Shown: positions 36,331 through 46,235, counted from the first letter of the stretch. The stretch: DNA of 64,000 nucleotides from JACXVD01 sp020446665 (GCA_041396905.1 JAWKXQ010000011.1:27493-91492), one strand, 5' to 3'. The notes: a model not told the origin generated them from the letters alone. Made by a program: numbers and translations.

Positions 36331-37223
36331 GCCCCTGCAGGCTTGGCCGCCCCCGTTGCCAGTTCTGGTTTCATCAATGCCCTGACTGTCACCCCGATCC
36401 CGATAAGAATCAAGGGGATAGTGAGCCATTGCCCCATGGAAAGGCCCGTATTGGCGGCAAATTCGGCCAATTGTTCATCCGGCTCGCGGAAAAACTCGAC
36501 GATGAAGCGGCCCAGCGCGATGCCGGTGGTGAAGATTCCGACCAGCAGCCCGGTGCGATAGCGTGCCCGTGTGCGCCAGAAGAGATAGAGCAGGATGACC
36601 ACAAGGATCGCCCCTTCCAACGCGGCTTCGTAAAGCTGGCTGGGGTGGCGCGCATCCGGCCCTGCGCCGGGGAAGACCATCGCCCAGGGCACGTCAGTGG
36701 TCCGTCCCCACAATTCGCCATTGATGAAGTTGGCCATGCGCCCCAGGAACATCCCCATCGGCACATTCACTGCGACATAGTCCGCCACGCGGATGAAATT
36801 GAGCTGGTTGCGCCAGCAGACATAGGCGATGGCCAGCAACACGCCGATCAGCCCGCCATGGAAGCTCATCCCCCCGTCCCACAGCCGCAGTAGATCCCAG
36901 CTGATCGTCTCGGTGGGGGTAAAGTGCGTGAATAGGCTCGGCTTGCCGGTGCTGCCGCCCGTATAGAACATGGCATAGCCCAGCCGCCCGCCGCCGATTA
37001 CGCCCAGCGTGCAATAGAAGAACAGATCATCCGCATGGCGCTGCGCCAGCGGGGCGCCGGGCGCCTTGATCATCCTGCCCATATGCCAATAGGCGAACAA
37101 TATCCCGCCCAGATAGGCGAGCGAGTAAAAGCGCAGGGTGAAAAAACCCAGCTCAATGCCGGGTTTCAGCCCCAGTTCGGACCATTGAATGGGCTCCGAT
37201 GCAGCAGCCAGTAGTGACAGCAA
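36327..37223 (-). CDS. lgt: prolipoprotein diacylglyceryl transferase
   Basis: 298 aa. Moves diacylglycerol from phosphatidylglycerol to the lipobox Cys of prolipoproteins, such as those at 1, 12996, 15993 and 31160 in this window. About seven membrane helices; the Lgt signature GRMANFINGELWGR is at residues 146-159, and YSLAYLGGIL precedes the second helix. First gene of a five-gene leftward run. Confidence 0.96.
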   Translation of the reverse strand: MLSLLAAASEPIQWSELGLKPGIELGFFTLRFYSLAYLGGILFAYWHMGRMIKAPGAPLAQRHADDLFFYCTLGVIGGGRLGYAMFYTGGSTGKPSLFTHFTPTETISWDLLRLWDGGMSFHGGLIGVLLAIAYVCWRNQLNFIRVADYVAVNVPMGMFLGRMANFINGELWGRTTDVPWAMVFPGAGPDARHPSQLYEAALEGAILVVILLYLFWRTRARYRTGLLVGIFTTGIALGRFIVEFFREPDEQLAEFAANTGLSMGQWLTIPLILIGIGVTVRALMKPELATGAAKPAGA

Positions 37224-37372
37224 GTGGCGAACCTCTTAGGTATGGGGACCCTTAACGGGCGTTTTGCGTTATCCTTTTGGCACAGGGTTAAGTCCCGCGA
37301 AACCCCGCAATCGGGACAAACCAAGATGCCGTAGCGTAACGGTGCAACAGAACAGAGAGAGGATTGTGGCCG

Positions 37373-39070
37373 ATGGCGACCGAGCTGGACCAGATGCTTG
37401 ACCGAATCATGGATGCGCTGAGCGCTGAAGGGCAGCCCTTTGAAACCACGATGACGGAACGGCGCGGCCAGCCAATGCCCGCTTTCAGGAATGCACCGCC
37501 CAGTCTGGCCCATTATTTTGCCCATTATTGCAAGGAACATGGCGACACGACCTTTCTGGTCGATGGCGATGTACGGCTGAGCTTTGCGGAAAGCTATGCC
37601 GCGGCGCGCGCGGTCGCATCCGGGCTGATTTCGCGCCACGGGCTGGAGCGGGGCGACCGCGTAGGGATCGCGGCGCGCAATTCAGCCAGCTGGATCATCG
37701 CCTATATGGGGATCGTGATGGCGGGCGGCTGCGCCACGCTGCTCAATGGTTTCTGGAACGGGGACGAGCTCGCCTATGGTATCCGGCTGGCGGAGTGCAA
37801 ATATGTGCTGGCCGACCGGCAGAGGGCAGAGCGGCTGGTGGGCACGGACCATTCCGCCACGATCCTGCCGCTGGTGCATGATTGCCACCCGCTGGAAGGG
37901 CTCGCGGCCCTGTGCGGCGAAGCCGGTGCCGCAGATGCGGCTCTGCCAGAGCTGGGTCCCGATGATCTGGCGACGATCCTCTATACGTCCGGCTCTACCG
38001 GCTTGTCCAAAGGCGCATGGTCTGACCATCGCGGCGTGGTGAGCGGCACGATGAGCTATGCCGCGCAGACGCTGATGGCGCTCACCTATCTTGATGGCAA
38101 GGGCGAGGCGCCCACGCTGCAGCCCTGCGCGCTGGTGGCGGTGCCGCTGTTCCATGTGACCGGCGAAGTGCCGCTGTTCCTGCAATCCTTCGCGCTGGGG
38201 CGCAAACTGGTGATCCTCAAGCGCTGGGATGCGCTGGAAGCCTTGCGCCTGATGGAAGCGGAAAAGGTCACCTATTTCGTCGGCGTCCCGCTGATGAGCT
38301 ATGAAATCGCCACCCATCCCGACCGGGCGAAATTCGATATCAGCGCCTGTTCCGGCTTTGCCGCTGGCGGCGCGCCGCGTCCGCCAGACCATGTCAGCAA
38401 GATCAGGGACAGCTTCCCCGATGGTTTCCCTCTGATCGGCTATGGCCTGACGGAAACCAACGCGGTGGGCTGTGCCAATTTCAACGAAAATTATCTCGCC
38501 AAGCCAACCAGTACGGGGCGCAGCAGTCGCCCGATAGTGGAACTGGCGATCATGGATGAAGCGGGCAACAAGCTGGCACAGGGCGCAACCGGCGAAATCT
38601 GCATCCGCAGCGTGGCCAATTTCAGCGGCTACTGGAACAATGATGAAGCGACTTCGGCGGCCTTTACCGCTGATGCCTTCTTCCGCACCGGCGATCTCGG
38701 CTATATCGATGAAGACGGCTATCTCTTCATCGTTGACCGCAAGAAGGACATCATCATTCGCGGGGGTGAGAATATTTCCTGCATCGAAGTGGAGGAAGCA
38801 TTCTATGCGCGCGAAGAGATCGCCGAATGTTCGGTCTTCGGCCTGCCGCATGAACGCTATGGCGAGATTCCGGCAGCGGTCTATTTCGTGAAGCCGGGGG
38901 CAAATTTCCCGGAAGAAATGCTGGTTGAACATCTCAAGGCCAGCCTGGCCCCGTTCAAGGTCCCCACCGTGCTGTGGCGGTCCGACCAGCCGCTGCCGCG
39001 CCTTGGCACGCAAAAGATCGACAAGCGCAGCTTGCGCGAACACTATGTGAAAGTTACGGCGGGGGCTTGA
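37373..39070 (+). CDS. class I adenylate-forming enzyme, fatty-acyl-CoA ligase-like
   Basis: 565 aa; ATG 37373 with AGAGAGAGGA upstream, rather than TTG 37364. P-loop YTSGSTGLSKG, YGLTETN at the A5 site, RTGDLGYIDEDGY, KKDIIIRGGENI, and the catalytic Lys in TQKIDKR near the C-terminus. Activates a carboxylic acid as acyl-AMP and passes it to CoA; chain length unknown. Its stop overlaps glnD (TTGA), an unusual pairing. The 37224-37372 gap with lgt holds the divergent promoters. Confidence 0.9.
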   Translation: MATELDQMLDRIMDALSAEGQPFETTMTERRGQPMPAFRNAPPSLAHYFAHYCKEHGDTTFLVDGDVRLSFAESYAAARAVASGLISRHGLERGDRVGIAARNSASWIIAYMGIVMAGGCATLLNGFWNGDELAYGIRLAECKYVLADRQRAERLVGTDHSATILPLVHDCHPLEGLAALCGEAGAADAALPELGPDDLATILYTSGSTGLSKGAWSDHRGVVSGTMSYAAQTLMALTYLDGKGEAPTLQPCALVAVPLFHVTGEVPLFLQSFALGRKLVILKRWDALEALRLMEAEKVTYFVGVPLMSYEIATHPDRAKFDISACSGFAAGGAPRPPDHVSKIRDSFPDGFPLIGYGLTETNAVGCANFNENYLAKPTSTGRSSRPIVELAIMDEAGNKLAQGATGEICIRSVANFSGYWNNDEATSAAFTADAFFRTGDLGYIDEDGYLFIVDRKKDIIIRGGENISCIEVEEAFYAREEIAECSVFGLPHERYGEIPAAVYFVKPGANFPEEMLVEHLKASLAPFKVPTVLWRSDQPLPRLGTQKIDKRSLREHYVKVTAGA

Positions 39071-41826
39071 ACCAGACACGCATCCCCAATCAGCGCGAGA
39101 GTATCGACCGGCGCGCCTTGGCAGAGGAAATCTCTGCGCTTGTAGCAGATAAGGGTGCCAAGGCGCGGCCGGACATCGTGGCGTGCCTGCGGGCAGCACT
39201 TGATCGCGGGCGGGCGGAACTAGCCCGGCGTCTGGCAGAGGCCCCGGCCTCGGGCCATGAATGCAATGGCGGCCATTCCTTTCTGGTCGATCAACTGGTG
39301 CGCCTGCTGCATGATCATGTCGTCAAGGATGTCTATCCGGCGGCCAATCGCTCTTCGGGGGAACGGCTCGCGATCCTGGCTGTCGGCGGCTATGGCCGCG
39401 CGGAAATGGCACCGCATTCGGATGTCGATATCGCTTTCCTGACTCCGGGCAAGAGCACCGCCTGGTGCGAACAGGTGATCGAGGCGATGCTCTATTTCCT
39501 GTGGGATCTGGGGCTCAAAGTGGGCCATTCCAGCCGCTCGCTGGATGAGGCAATGCGCATGTGCAAGAGCGATCTGACGATCCGCACCGCGATGCTGGAA
39601 AGCCGCTATGTCTGGGGCGACAAGCCGCTGTATGAAGAGGCTTCCGTGCGTTTCTGGAAAGAGGTCGCATCCGGCACGGAACGCCAGTTCGTTACGGAAA
39701 AGCTGGAAGAGCGCAATGAACGGCACAAGCGGATGGGGGACAGCCGCTATGTCGTCGAACCCAATATCAAGGATGGCAAGGGTGGGCTGCGCGATCTGCA
39801 GACACTCTACTGGATCGGCAAATATATTCACAAGGTCCAGAACGCCGCGCAGCTTGTCGATGTCGGGCTGTTGTCGCCGCTTGAATATCGCAGTTTCCGC
39901 CGCGCGGAAGGCTTCCTGCTGGCGGTGCGGTGCCACATGCATATCCTCGCCGGGCGCGCGGAAGACCGGCTGACCTTCGATCTGCAGCGGCAAGTGGCCG
40001 AACGGATGAATTTTGCAGACCGGCCGGGGCAGAGCGCGGTAGAACGCTTCATGCAGTTCTATTTCCTGCAGGCCAAACGGGTCGGCAGCCTGACTGGCGT
40101 GTTCCTGGCTCATATTGACGAGGAATTTGCGAAGAAACGCCAGCGCACCGGGCTGCTCGCCAGCTTTCGGCAGAAATCGCGTATCCTTAAAGGCTACAAG
40201 GTGTTTGGCGGGCGTATCGCGGCCCCTTCGGATGACTGGTTTCAGAAGGACCCGGTCCGGCTGATCGAGATTTTCCAGCTGGCAGAAGCCAACGGGCTGG
40301 AAATTCACCCGGAAACCATGCGCATGGCGGACCGCGATTCCGGTCTGATCAAGGGCGGCACGCGCAAGGACCCGCATGCCAATGCGCTGTTCCTCGAATT
40401 GCTTACTGGACGCAACGATCCGGAAACCGTGCTGCGCTGGATGAACGAGACGGGCGTGTTCGGCAAATTCGTACCCGATTTTGGCCGCGTGAATGCGCAG
40501 ATGCAATTCGACATGTACCACCATTATACGGTGGATGAGCATACGATCCGCGCCATCGGCCTGCTCAACCGGATCGAAAAGGGTGAGCTGAAGGCCGATC
40601 ATCCGCGTTCGTCAGAGCTGATCCACAAGCTCAATTCGCGCCGCATCGCCTATGTCGCGGTTTTGCTGCACGATATTGCCAAGGGGCGCGGCGGGGATCA
40701 CTCGGTGCTGGGGGCAGAGGTCGCGCTCAAGCTGTGCCCGCGCTTCGGGCTGGATCAGGATGAGACGGAACTGGTCAGCTGGCTGGTGCGGCAACATCTG
40801 CTGATGAGCTCCACCGCGCAGAAGCGGGACCTGACCGATCCCAAGACCATCGAGGATTTCGTTGGCGAAGTGCAGAATATGGAACGGCTGCGCCAGCTCC
40901 TGATCCTGACTGCCGTGGATATTCGCGCGGTTGGCCCGGGCACATGGAACAGCTGGAAAGGCCAGCTTCTGGGCGAGCTGTACGATCAGGCGGAAGAACG
41001 TTTGCGGCTGGGCTTTAAATCCAGTGGTCGCAAGGAACGGGTTGCCGCCAAGAAAGAGCTGGTGCGCGAAATGCTGGGCGACAAGGCCGAGGTGATGGAG
41101 GCCATTGGCGACCGCTTTGGCGATGCCTACTGGATTGCCGAGCCGGAAGACATCATTGTGCTCAACCTCGTGCATTATTGCGCAGCGAAACGGCTGGATC
41201 ACAAGCTCTCGATCCATTGCGAATATTATGAAGCGCGCGGGGCCACGCTGGTGACTGTGATTGCGCAGGACCATCCGGGCCTGTTCTTCCGCATTGCCGG
41301 GGGCATTCATCTGGCAGGCGCCAATATTATCGACGCGCGCATCCACACGACAAGGCGCGGCTATGCCGTCGATAATTTCCTTGTGCAGGACCCGCATGAG
41401 CGGCCTTTCATGGAACCAGCCCAGCTGGATCGGATCAAGAAGTCGATCGAAGATGCGCTGATGGGCAATGTCGAGCTGGTGCCGCAGCTGGCCCGGCGGC
41501 CGCTCGCACATAACCGGGCCAAGGCGTTTGACGTGCGCCCGCGCGTGCATATCGACAATAATGCATCAAACCGCTTCTCCGTGATTGAAGTGAGCGCGCG
41601 GGACCGGCCTGCCTTGCTCAACCGGCTGGCTCATGCCCTGTTCGAACAGCAGCTGATCGTGAACTCCGCCCATGTCACTCATTATGGTGAGCGCGCGACG
41701 GACATTTTCTATGTCACGGATCTGCTGGGCGGGAAGATCACCGGTGACCGGCGCATGGCTTCGATCCGCGAGGCCCTGCTGCAAGCGGCAAGCGACGAGA
41801 AGCAGGCTGAGCTGGAAAAAGCCTGA
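39067..41826 (+). CDS. glnD: PII uridylyltransferase / uridylyl-removing enzyme
   Basis: 919 aa from TTG 39067, overlapping the previous stop. Senses glutamine and adds or removes UMP on PII. Nucleotidyltransferase site AVGGYGRAEMAPHSDVDI at about residues 105-122, HD hydrolase VLLHDIAKGRGGDH with His535-Asp536, and two C-terminal ACT domains (TVIAQDHPGLFFRIAGGI, VSARDRPALLNRLAHAL). Full-length by family. With glnE (1753) it forms the covalent part of nitrogen control. Confidence 0.96.
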   Translation: MNQTRIPNQRESIDRRALAEEISALVADKGAKARPDIVACLRAALDRGRAELARRLAEAPASGHECNGGHSFLVDQLVRLLHDHVVKDVYPAANRSSGERLAILAVGGYGRAEMAPHSDVDIAFLTPGKSTAWCEQVIEAMLYFLWDLGLKVGHSSRSLDEAMRMCKSDLTIRTAMLESRYVWGDKPLYEEASVRFWKEVASGTERQFVTEKLEERNERHKRMGDSRYVVEPNIKDGKGGLRDLQTLYWIGKYIHKVQNAAQLVDVGLLSPLEYRSFRRAEGFLLAVRCHMHILAGRAEDRLTFDLQRQVAERMNFADRPGQSAVERFMQFYFLQAKRVGSLTGVFLAHIDEEFAKKRQRTGLLASFRQKSRILKGYKVFGGRIAAPSDDWFQKDPVRLIEIFQLAEANGLEIHPETMRMADRDSGLIKGGTRKDPHANALFLELLTGRNDPETVLRWMNETGVFGKFVPDFGRVNAQMQFDMYHHYTVDEHTIRAIGLLNRIEKGELKADHPRSSELIHKLNSRRIAYVAVLLHDIAKGRGGDHSVLGAEVALKLCPRFGLDQDETELVSWLVRQHLLMSSTAQKRDLTDPKTIEDFVGEVQNMERLRQLLILTAVDIRAVGPGTWNSWKGQLLGELYDQAEERLRLGFKSSGRKERVAAKKELVREMLGDKAEVMEAIGDRFGDAYWIAEPEDIIVLNLVHYCAAKRLDHKLSIHCEYYEARGATLVTVIAQDHPGLFFRIAGGIHLAGANIIDARIHTTRRGYAVDNFLVQDPHERPFMEPAQLDRIKKSIEDALMGNVELVPQLARRPLAHNRAKAFDVRPRVHIDNNASNRFSVIEVSARDRPALLNRLAHALFEQQLIVNSAHVTHYGERATDIFYVTDLLGGKITGDRRMASIREALLQAASDEKQAELEKA

Positions 41827-41857
41827 TCCTTTTGCGGGGTTAAGCTATTAGCCCTTG

Positions 41858-42211
41858 ATGCAAGGGCATCCCCCCGGCATGGCCCCGCCTATGTCTGGCG
41901 AATCCCCTGCTGAAATCCCGCTTGAACGCCTGCTGATCGAAGCGATTGCGCTGCGGCGGCTGGTGTCTGTCCACTATAATGGCACGACCATGCAGCTCGC
42001 CCCGCACCGCCTGTTCAGCCGCCATGGCGAGCTTTATCTGAGCGCGTTCAATCCGAACAAGAACTGGCGCAGCGATGAAGACCGGCGGCTGGGCCATTTC
42101 AAGCTCGCGGGGCTGGGGGAGGCGGCTGTGTGTGAAGAAAGTTTCGAGCCGTTGCCAGACCTTGACCCTGCCCTGCCGCGCGAAGAAGACGAGCTGGTTT
42201 TTTCAGTATAG
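41858..42211 (+). CDS. small WYL-like domain protein
   Basis: 117 aa from ATG 41858 (TTG 41855 also possible). Residues 22-90 (LLIEAIALRRLVSVHYNG, then APHRLFSRHGELYLSAF) resemble a lone WYL ligand-sensing domain without an HTH. Its stop codon TAG (42209-42211) is made by the left end of the inverted-repeat element, so the original C-terminus may have been longer or different. Function unknown. Confidence 0.65.
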   Translation: MQGHPPGMAPPMSGESPAEIPLERLLIEAIALRRLVSVHYNGTTMQLAPHRLFSRHGELYLSAFNPNKNWRSDEDRRLGHFKLAGLGEAAVCEESFEPLPDLDPALPREEDELVFSV

Positions 42212-42479
42212 AGCACTTTCCGACCAATCTGGATCATCGTGATTGCAGCAGGAAGCTTCTCGGCGAGGAGCCTTGCGCAGGGCGGGCTGGTTGCCCGTCC
42301 CAGCAAGGCGACGCTGTCCGAGGGGCTTCCTGCTACAACCCTGCAAGGGCGGGCCCTTTTTGGCCGATTGCGGTGCCTCTCGTCGGTCACCATGCTACGG
42401 CATGGCTCCCTCCTCGATCCTTGCACTCGGCCAAAATCGGCTCCGTCACGATGACCCAGATTGGTCGGAAAGTGCTCTA
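42209..42479. mobile_element. 271-bp MITE-like element with 34-bp terminal inverted repeats, TA ends
   Basis: Left end 42209-42242 and right end 42446-42479 are inverted copies, 33 of 34 matching (mismatch at 42233). They begin TAGAGCACTTTCCGACCAAT. TA occurs at both outer edges, as expected for IS630/Tc1-mariner-type target duplication. The core holds nested hairpins: AGCAGGAAGC (42247-42256) with GCTTCCTGCT (42325-42334), GCCTTGC (42270) with GCAAGGC (42303), GGGCGGGC (42280) with GCCCGTCC (42293). No credible ORF inside. It supplies the stop of the gene on each side. Confidence 0.85.
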
Positions 42480-43151
42480 GCTGCGCGCGCCGAACAGGGC
42501 CGTGCCGACGCGGACATGCGTTGCGCCCAGCATGATCGCAGTGGCAAAATCGCCGCTCATGCCCATGCTGCGGCCCCAATTTTCTCCGGCCAAACCGTGG
42601 TCGCTCGCCAGCTTGTCGAGCAGCGCGAAGAAGGGTGCTGGTTCGATATCGAGCGGGGGCACGCACATCAGCCCGGCCAATGGAATGCCCGCCGCGCGCG
42701 CCTCTGCAATCAGCGCGGGCAGATCGGCAATCGCGCAGCCGCCTTTCTGCTCTTCCGCGCCGATATTGACCTGAATGAAACAGGGCACTTGCCTGCCCGC
42801 CTTGCCCATCGCCTTGGCCAAAGCAGTGACGAGGCTGGGGCGGTCGAGCGAATGGATGCAGTCGAACAGCGCGACGGCATCTTCTGCCTTGTTCGATTGC
42901 AATTGCCCGACCAGATGGAGCTGCACGTCAGGGTAGGCCTCGCGCAGGGCGGGCCATTTGCCTTGCGCTTCCTGCACCCGGTTCTCGCCAAAGATGCGCT
43001 GGCCTGCCTCCAGCAGCGGTGTGATCGCTTCAGCGTCATGGGTCTTGCTGATCGCGATCAGCGTCAATTCCGCCGGTTGGCGGCTGGCGACCTTGCAGGC
43101 GCGGGCGATCTGGCCGCGAATATCGGCGAGGCGGGAGGATGCGCTTTCCAT
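42477..43151 (-). CDS. yggS: YggS-family PLP-binding protein
   Basis: 224 aa. PLP homeostasis protein with a TIM-barrel fold; the PLP lysine is Lys36 in LTLIAISKTHDAE. GENRVQEAQ and HLVGQLQSNKA match the family, as does SMGMSGDFATAIMLGATHVRVGTALFG at the C-terminus (segmented here only by recognition). Stop TAG 42479-42477 comes from the right end of the inverted-repeat element. Its start overlaps that of the divergent thiamine-phosphate-synthase-like gene region. Confidence 0.93.
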   Translation of the reverse strand: MESASSRLADIRGQIARACKVASRQPAELTLIAISKTHDAEAITPLLEAGQRIFGENRVQEAQGKWPALREAYPDVQLHLVGQLQSNKAEDAVALFDCIHSLDRPSLVTALAKAMGKAGRQVPCFIQVNIGAEEQKGGCAIADLPALIAEARAAGIPLAGLMCVPPLDIEPAPFFALLDKLASDHGLAGENWGRSMGMSGDFATAIMLGATHVRVGTALFGARS

Positions 43152-43173
43152 GGCAGCGCGCTATAGCGTGTCC

Positions 43174-43731
43174 ATGTCGCCGCGCCAGCCCCGTCCTGAG
43201 CCCGCCCGAAGGGTCCTGCCTGATCTGTGGTTGCTTTCCGACGCGCGCAATGATGCGTCGCTGGAATGGGCGCTGGCGACCCTGCCCAAAGGCAATGCAT
43301 TTGTGTTCCGCCACTATCATCTCGAAACAGCAGTACGGCGCCAGCGCTTCGATCAGCTGGCACAGCTGGCGCGCGCCGGGGCACATCTGGTGATCCTGTC
43401 TGGCGATGCTGATCTGGCGCTGGAATGGGGGGCGGACGGGATTTATGGGCCGCCCGGCAGACTGGGCAAGCGGGACGGGCTGCTGCGCCTCGCCACCGCG
43501 CATGGTGCGCGGGAAATTTTCCTCGCCAATCGCGCTCAAGTGGATGGGATTTTCCTCTCGCCTGCCTTCCCCACCCGCTCCCATCCGGGCGGTGGGTGCC
43601 TGGGCAAGAGCCTGTTTCACGAACTGGCAGCACAGGCCCACGTGCCCGTCATCGCATTGGGCGGGATGAATGCAGAGCGCGCAAAAGAGCTTGGCTGGCC
43701 GCGCTGGGCCGCGATTGACGGGCTCTCCTGA
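43174..43731 (+). CDS. thiamine phosphate synthase-like (ThiE/TenI) protein
   Basis: 185 aa from ATG 43174; ATG 43150 is an alternative overlapping yggS. TIM-barrel pieces of ThiE: LWLLSDARND, GADGIYGPPG, DGIFLSPAFPTRSHPG and IALGGMNAERA with the phosphate-binding loop. Shorter than usual ThiE (about 210 aa) and the GVHLGQ element is altered, so TenI-like activity or loss of the classical reaction is possible. No other thiamine gene nearby. Confidence 0.75.
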   Translation: MSPRQPRPEPARRVLPDLWLLSDARNDASLEWALATLPKGNAFVFRHYHLETAVRRQRFDQLAQLARAGAHLVILSGDADLALEWGADGIYGPPGRLGKRDGLLRLATAHGAREIFLANRAQVDGIFLSPAFPTRSHPGGGCLGKSLFHELAAQAHVPVIALGGMNAERAKELGWPRWAAIDGLS

Positions 43732-43857
43732 CTGCGGCCTGAGCCGCGACTGACTCCGAAAAGCCACGCTTTATCGCACAGATCCATGCGGATTCTTGAC
43801 GCGGGACTCTCCCTCGGCGCATTATGCGGGCAATACAGTCAGAGGGGTCGGAGTAAC

Positions 43858-46203
43858 ATGGCATCACGCGCAATGGGCAAAAGCCAGCCGGTGGACTGGC
43901 GCGCGGCCTTTCGCCGGGCCTTCCGCCGTGCGTTCGAAATGGTCGGGGCGGCGGTACTCTCTGTGCTGGTGATCTTCCTCGCTTTGGCGCTGGTCAGCTA
44001 TACGCAGACCGACCCCAGCCCCTCCACCGCCGCGGCGGGCACCGATATCCGCAACTGGATGGGCGGCTGGGGTGCATGGGCGGCAGAGCGTGTGCTCTAT
44101 CTGTTTGGCCTGTCCGGCGTGCTGATCCTGCCTTTGCTCTATGTCTTTGCGCGCAAGATGTGGCGCGATGTTGAAGAGGAAGACCGCGATACGGAAACCC
44201 GCTGGTGGCGCCCGCTGGGTATGTTGCTGCTGGCCATGGCGCTGCTTTCCGCCGTACTCTCGCTGACCTTTAACGGGCCGGACTGGTCCTTCCCCGCGTC
44301 ACCGGGCGGGATCACCGGCCTGCTCGGCGTCAGCGCGATCGAAGCGATTGCCGCCCGCCTGCCAGAGGGGAGCGATAGCTGGGCGACCTTTGGCTTGGCG
44401 CTTGCCTCGCTCGCCGGGGGCGTGGTGCTGGTCACGCGGGTCTTCGCGATTGACTGGGCTTCGCTGCTCACCCTGCCGCTGTTCCTGCGCCGTGCGCCTA
44501 GCCTGCCCGACATGGATGTGCCCTTCATCCCCAAGCGGGAGAAGAAAGCGAAGCCCGCCATTATCGAAGACGAGCCCGCCGCCGCGCTGGATGCACCCGT
44601 GGCCGACCCGCCGCGTCGCGGGCCGGAAATCACCGATCCCTCTGCTCCACCGAAAAAAGCAGCCAAGGCGAAACAGCGCGACATGTTCGCCGATTTCGAA
44701 CTGCCCAGCCTCGACCTGCTGGAGGAAGCACCGGCAGATAACGGGCCCAAGCTCGATAAGCTGGCGCTGGAACGCAATGCCCGCCTGCTCGAAACCGTGC
44801 TCGACGATTTCAATGTGAAGGGCGAGATTACCGCTGTGCGCACCGGCCCTGTGGTGACCATGTATGAGCTGGAACCCGCACCGGGGATCAAGGCCAGCCG
44901 CGTGGTCGGCCTTGCTGAAGACATTGCCCGCAATATGAGCGCGATCAGCGCGCGCGTTTCCCCCATTCCGGGGCGCACGGTGATGGGGATCGAATTGCCC
45001 AATGCGCATCGCCAGATGGTCTCGTTCAAGGAACTGGCCGCCTGCGCCGCCTTTGCCGATGCCAAGGGCAATCTGCCGATCATTCTGGGCAAGGATATTG
45101 CCGGCGAACCGGTGGTGGCAGACCTTGCCGCAATGCCGCATCTGCTGGTCGCGGGTACGACCGGCTCGGGTAAGTCAGTCGGGCTGAACGCGATCTTGCT
45201 GTCCTTGCTCTATCGCTTCACGCCCGAAGAATGCCGCCTGATCCTGATCGACCCCAAGGTGCTCGAACTCAAGATCTATGACGATATCCCCCATCTCCTC
45301 AGCCCGGTGGTGACAGAGCCGCATAAATCGGTGCGCGCATTGAAATGGGCGGTGGAGGAGATGGAGCGCCGCTATCGCATGATGAGCAGCATCGGCGCGC
45401 GCAACATCAACAGCTTCAACGAACGGGTGAAGGCCGCAATTGCGAAAGGCAAGCCGCTCGGCCGCCGGGTGCAGACCGGGTTTGACCCGGAAACGGGCGA
45501 GGAATTGTTCGAGGAAGAACAGCTCGATTATGCCGTGCTGCCGCAGATCGTGCTGATTGTGGACGAGCTGGCCGATCTCATGGTCACTGTCGGCAAGGAG
45601 ATCGAGGTTCTGATCCAGCGCCTCAGCCAGAAGAGCCGCGCCGCCGGTATCCACCTGATCATGGCGACACAGCGCCCCAGCGTCGATGTCATCACCGGCG
45701 TGATCAAGGCGAACCTGCCCACCCGCATCAGCTTCCATGTCACCAGCCGGATCGACAGCCGCACGATTCTGGGCGAGCAGGGCAGTGAACAGCTGCTGGG
45801 CAAGGGCGACATGCTCTACAAGCCGAGCAGCGGCGCGCTCAAACGTGTCCACGGCCCCTTCGTCTCGGACGAGGAAGTGGACGCCGTCGCCAGCCACTGG
45901 CGCGCGCAGGGCAGCCCCGATTATGTCGATGCCGTGACCGAGGAGCCCGAAGATGGCGGCTTCGGCTTTGACGACGAACTGACCGCATCGGACAATCCCG
46001 AAGAACGCAAATATCGCCAGGCCTGCCAGATCGTGTGGGAAAACCAGAAAGCCTCAGGCAGCTGGCTCCAGCGCCAATTGGGCGTGGGCTACAACACCGC
46101 CGCCAAGCTGATCGAACGGATGGAAGAAGATGGCATTGTCGGCCCGGCCAACCATGTCGGCCGGCGCGAGATTTACCGGGATCGGGACGGGAATCCGATG
46201 TGA
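43858..46203 (+). CDS. ftsK: DNA translocase FtsK
   Basis: 781 aa from ATG 43858 (GGAG upstream). Anchors at the septum and pumps DNA toward dif during division. Four membrane helices in residues 28-200, a linker, then the motor domain with Walker A AGTTGSGKSVGLNA near 432, Walker B LIVDELADLM, RISFHVTSRIDSRTIL, and a C-terminal winged-helix gamma domain (CQIVWENQKASGSWLQRQL) that reads KOPS. Linker is short, so this is a compact FtsK/SpoIIIE type. Confidence 0.95.
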   Translation: MASRAMGKSQPVDWRAAFRRAFRRAFEMVGAAVLSVLVIFLALALVSYTQTDPSPSTAAAGTDIRNWMGGWGAWAAERVLYLFGLSGVLILPLLYVFARKMWRDVEEEDRDTETRWWRPLGMLLLAMALLSAVLSLTFNGPDWSFPASPGGITGLLGVSAIEAIAARLPEGSDSWATFGLALASLAGGVVLVTRVFAIDWASLLTLPLFLRRAPSLPDMDVPFIPKREKKAKPAIIEDEPAAALDAPVADPPRRGPEITDPSAPPKKAAKAKQRDMFADFELPSLDLLEEAPADNGPKLDKLALERNARLLETVLDDFNVKGEITAVRTGPVVTMYELEPAPGIKASRVVGLAEDIARNMSAISARVSPIPGRTVMGIELPNAHRQMVSFKELAACAAFADAKGNLPIILGKDIAGEPVVADLAAMPHLLVAGTTGSGKSVGLNAILLSLLYRFTPEECRLILIDPKVLELKIYDDIPHLLSPVVTEPHKSVRALKWAVEEMERRYRMMSSIGARNINSFNERVKAAIAKGKPLGRRVQTGFDPETGEELFEEEQLDYAVLPQIVLIVDELADLMVTVGKEIEVLIQRLSQKSRAAGIHLIMATQRPSVDVITGVIKANLPTRISFHVTSRIDSRTILGEQGSEQLLGKGDMLYKPSSGALKRVHGPFVSDEEVDAVASHWRAQGSPDYVDAVTEEPEDGGFGFDDELTASDNPEERKYRQACQIVWENQKASGSWLQRQLGVGYNTAAKLIERMEEDGIVGPANHVGRREIYRDRDGNPM

Positions 46204-46235
46204 TTTTTGGGGGTGAGGGGGCGATGGATGAAGAG

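Noticed and set aside
37682..39199. 505-codon open frame opposite the acyl-CoA ligase
   Set aside because: Antisense shadow; the plus-strand adenylation motifs are complete.
42243..43166. 307-codon plus-strand frame across the inverted-repeat element and yggS
   Set aside because: Begins in the repeat element and runs antisense to yggS; no recognisable domain.
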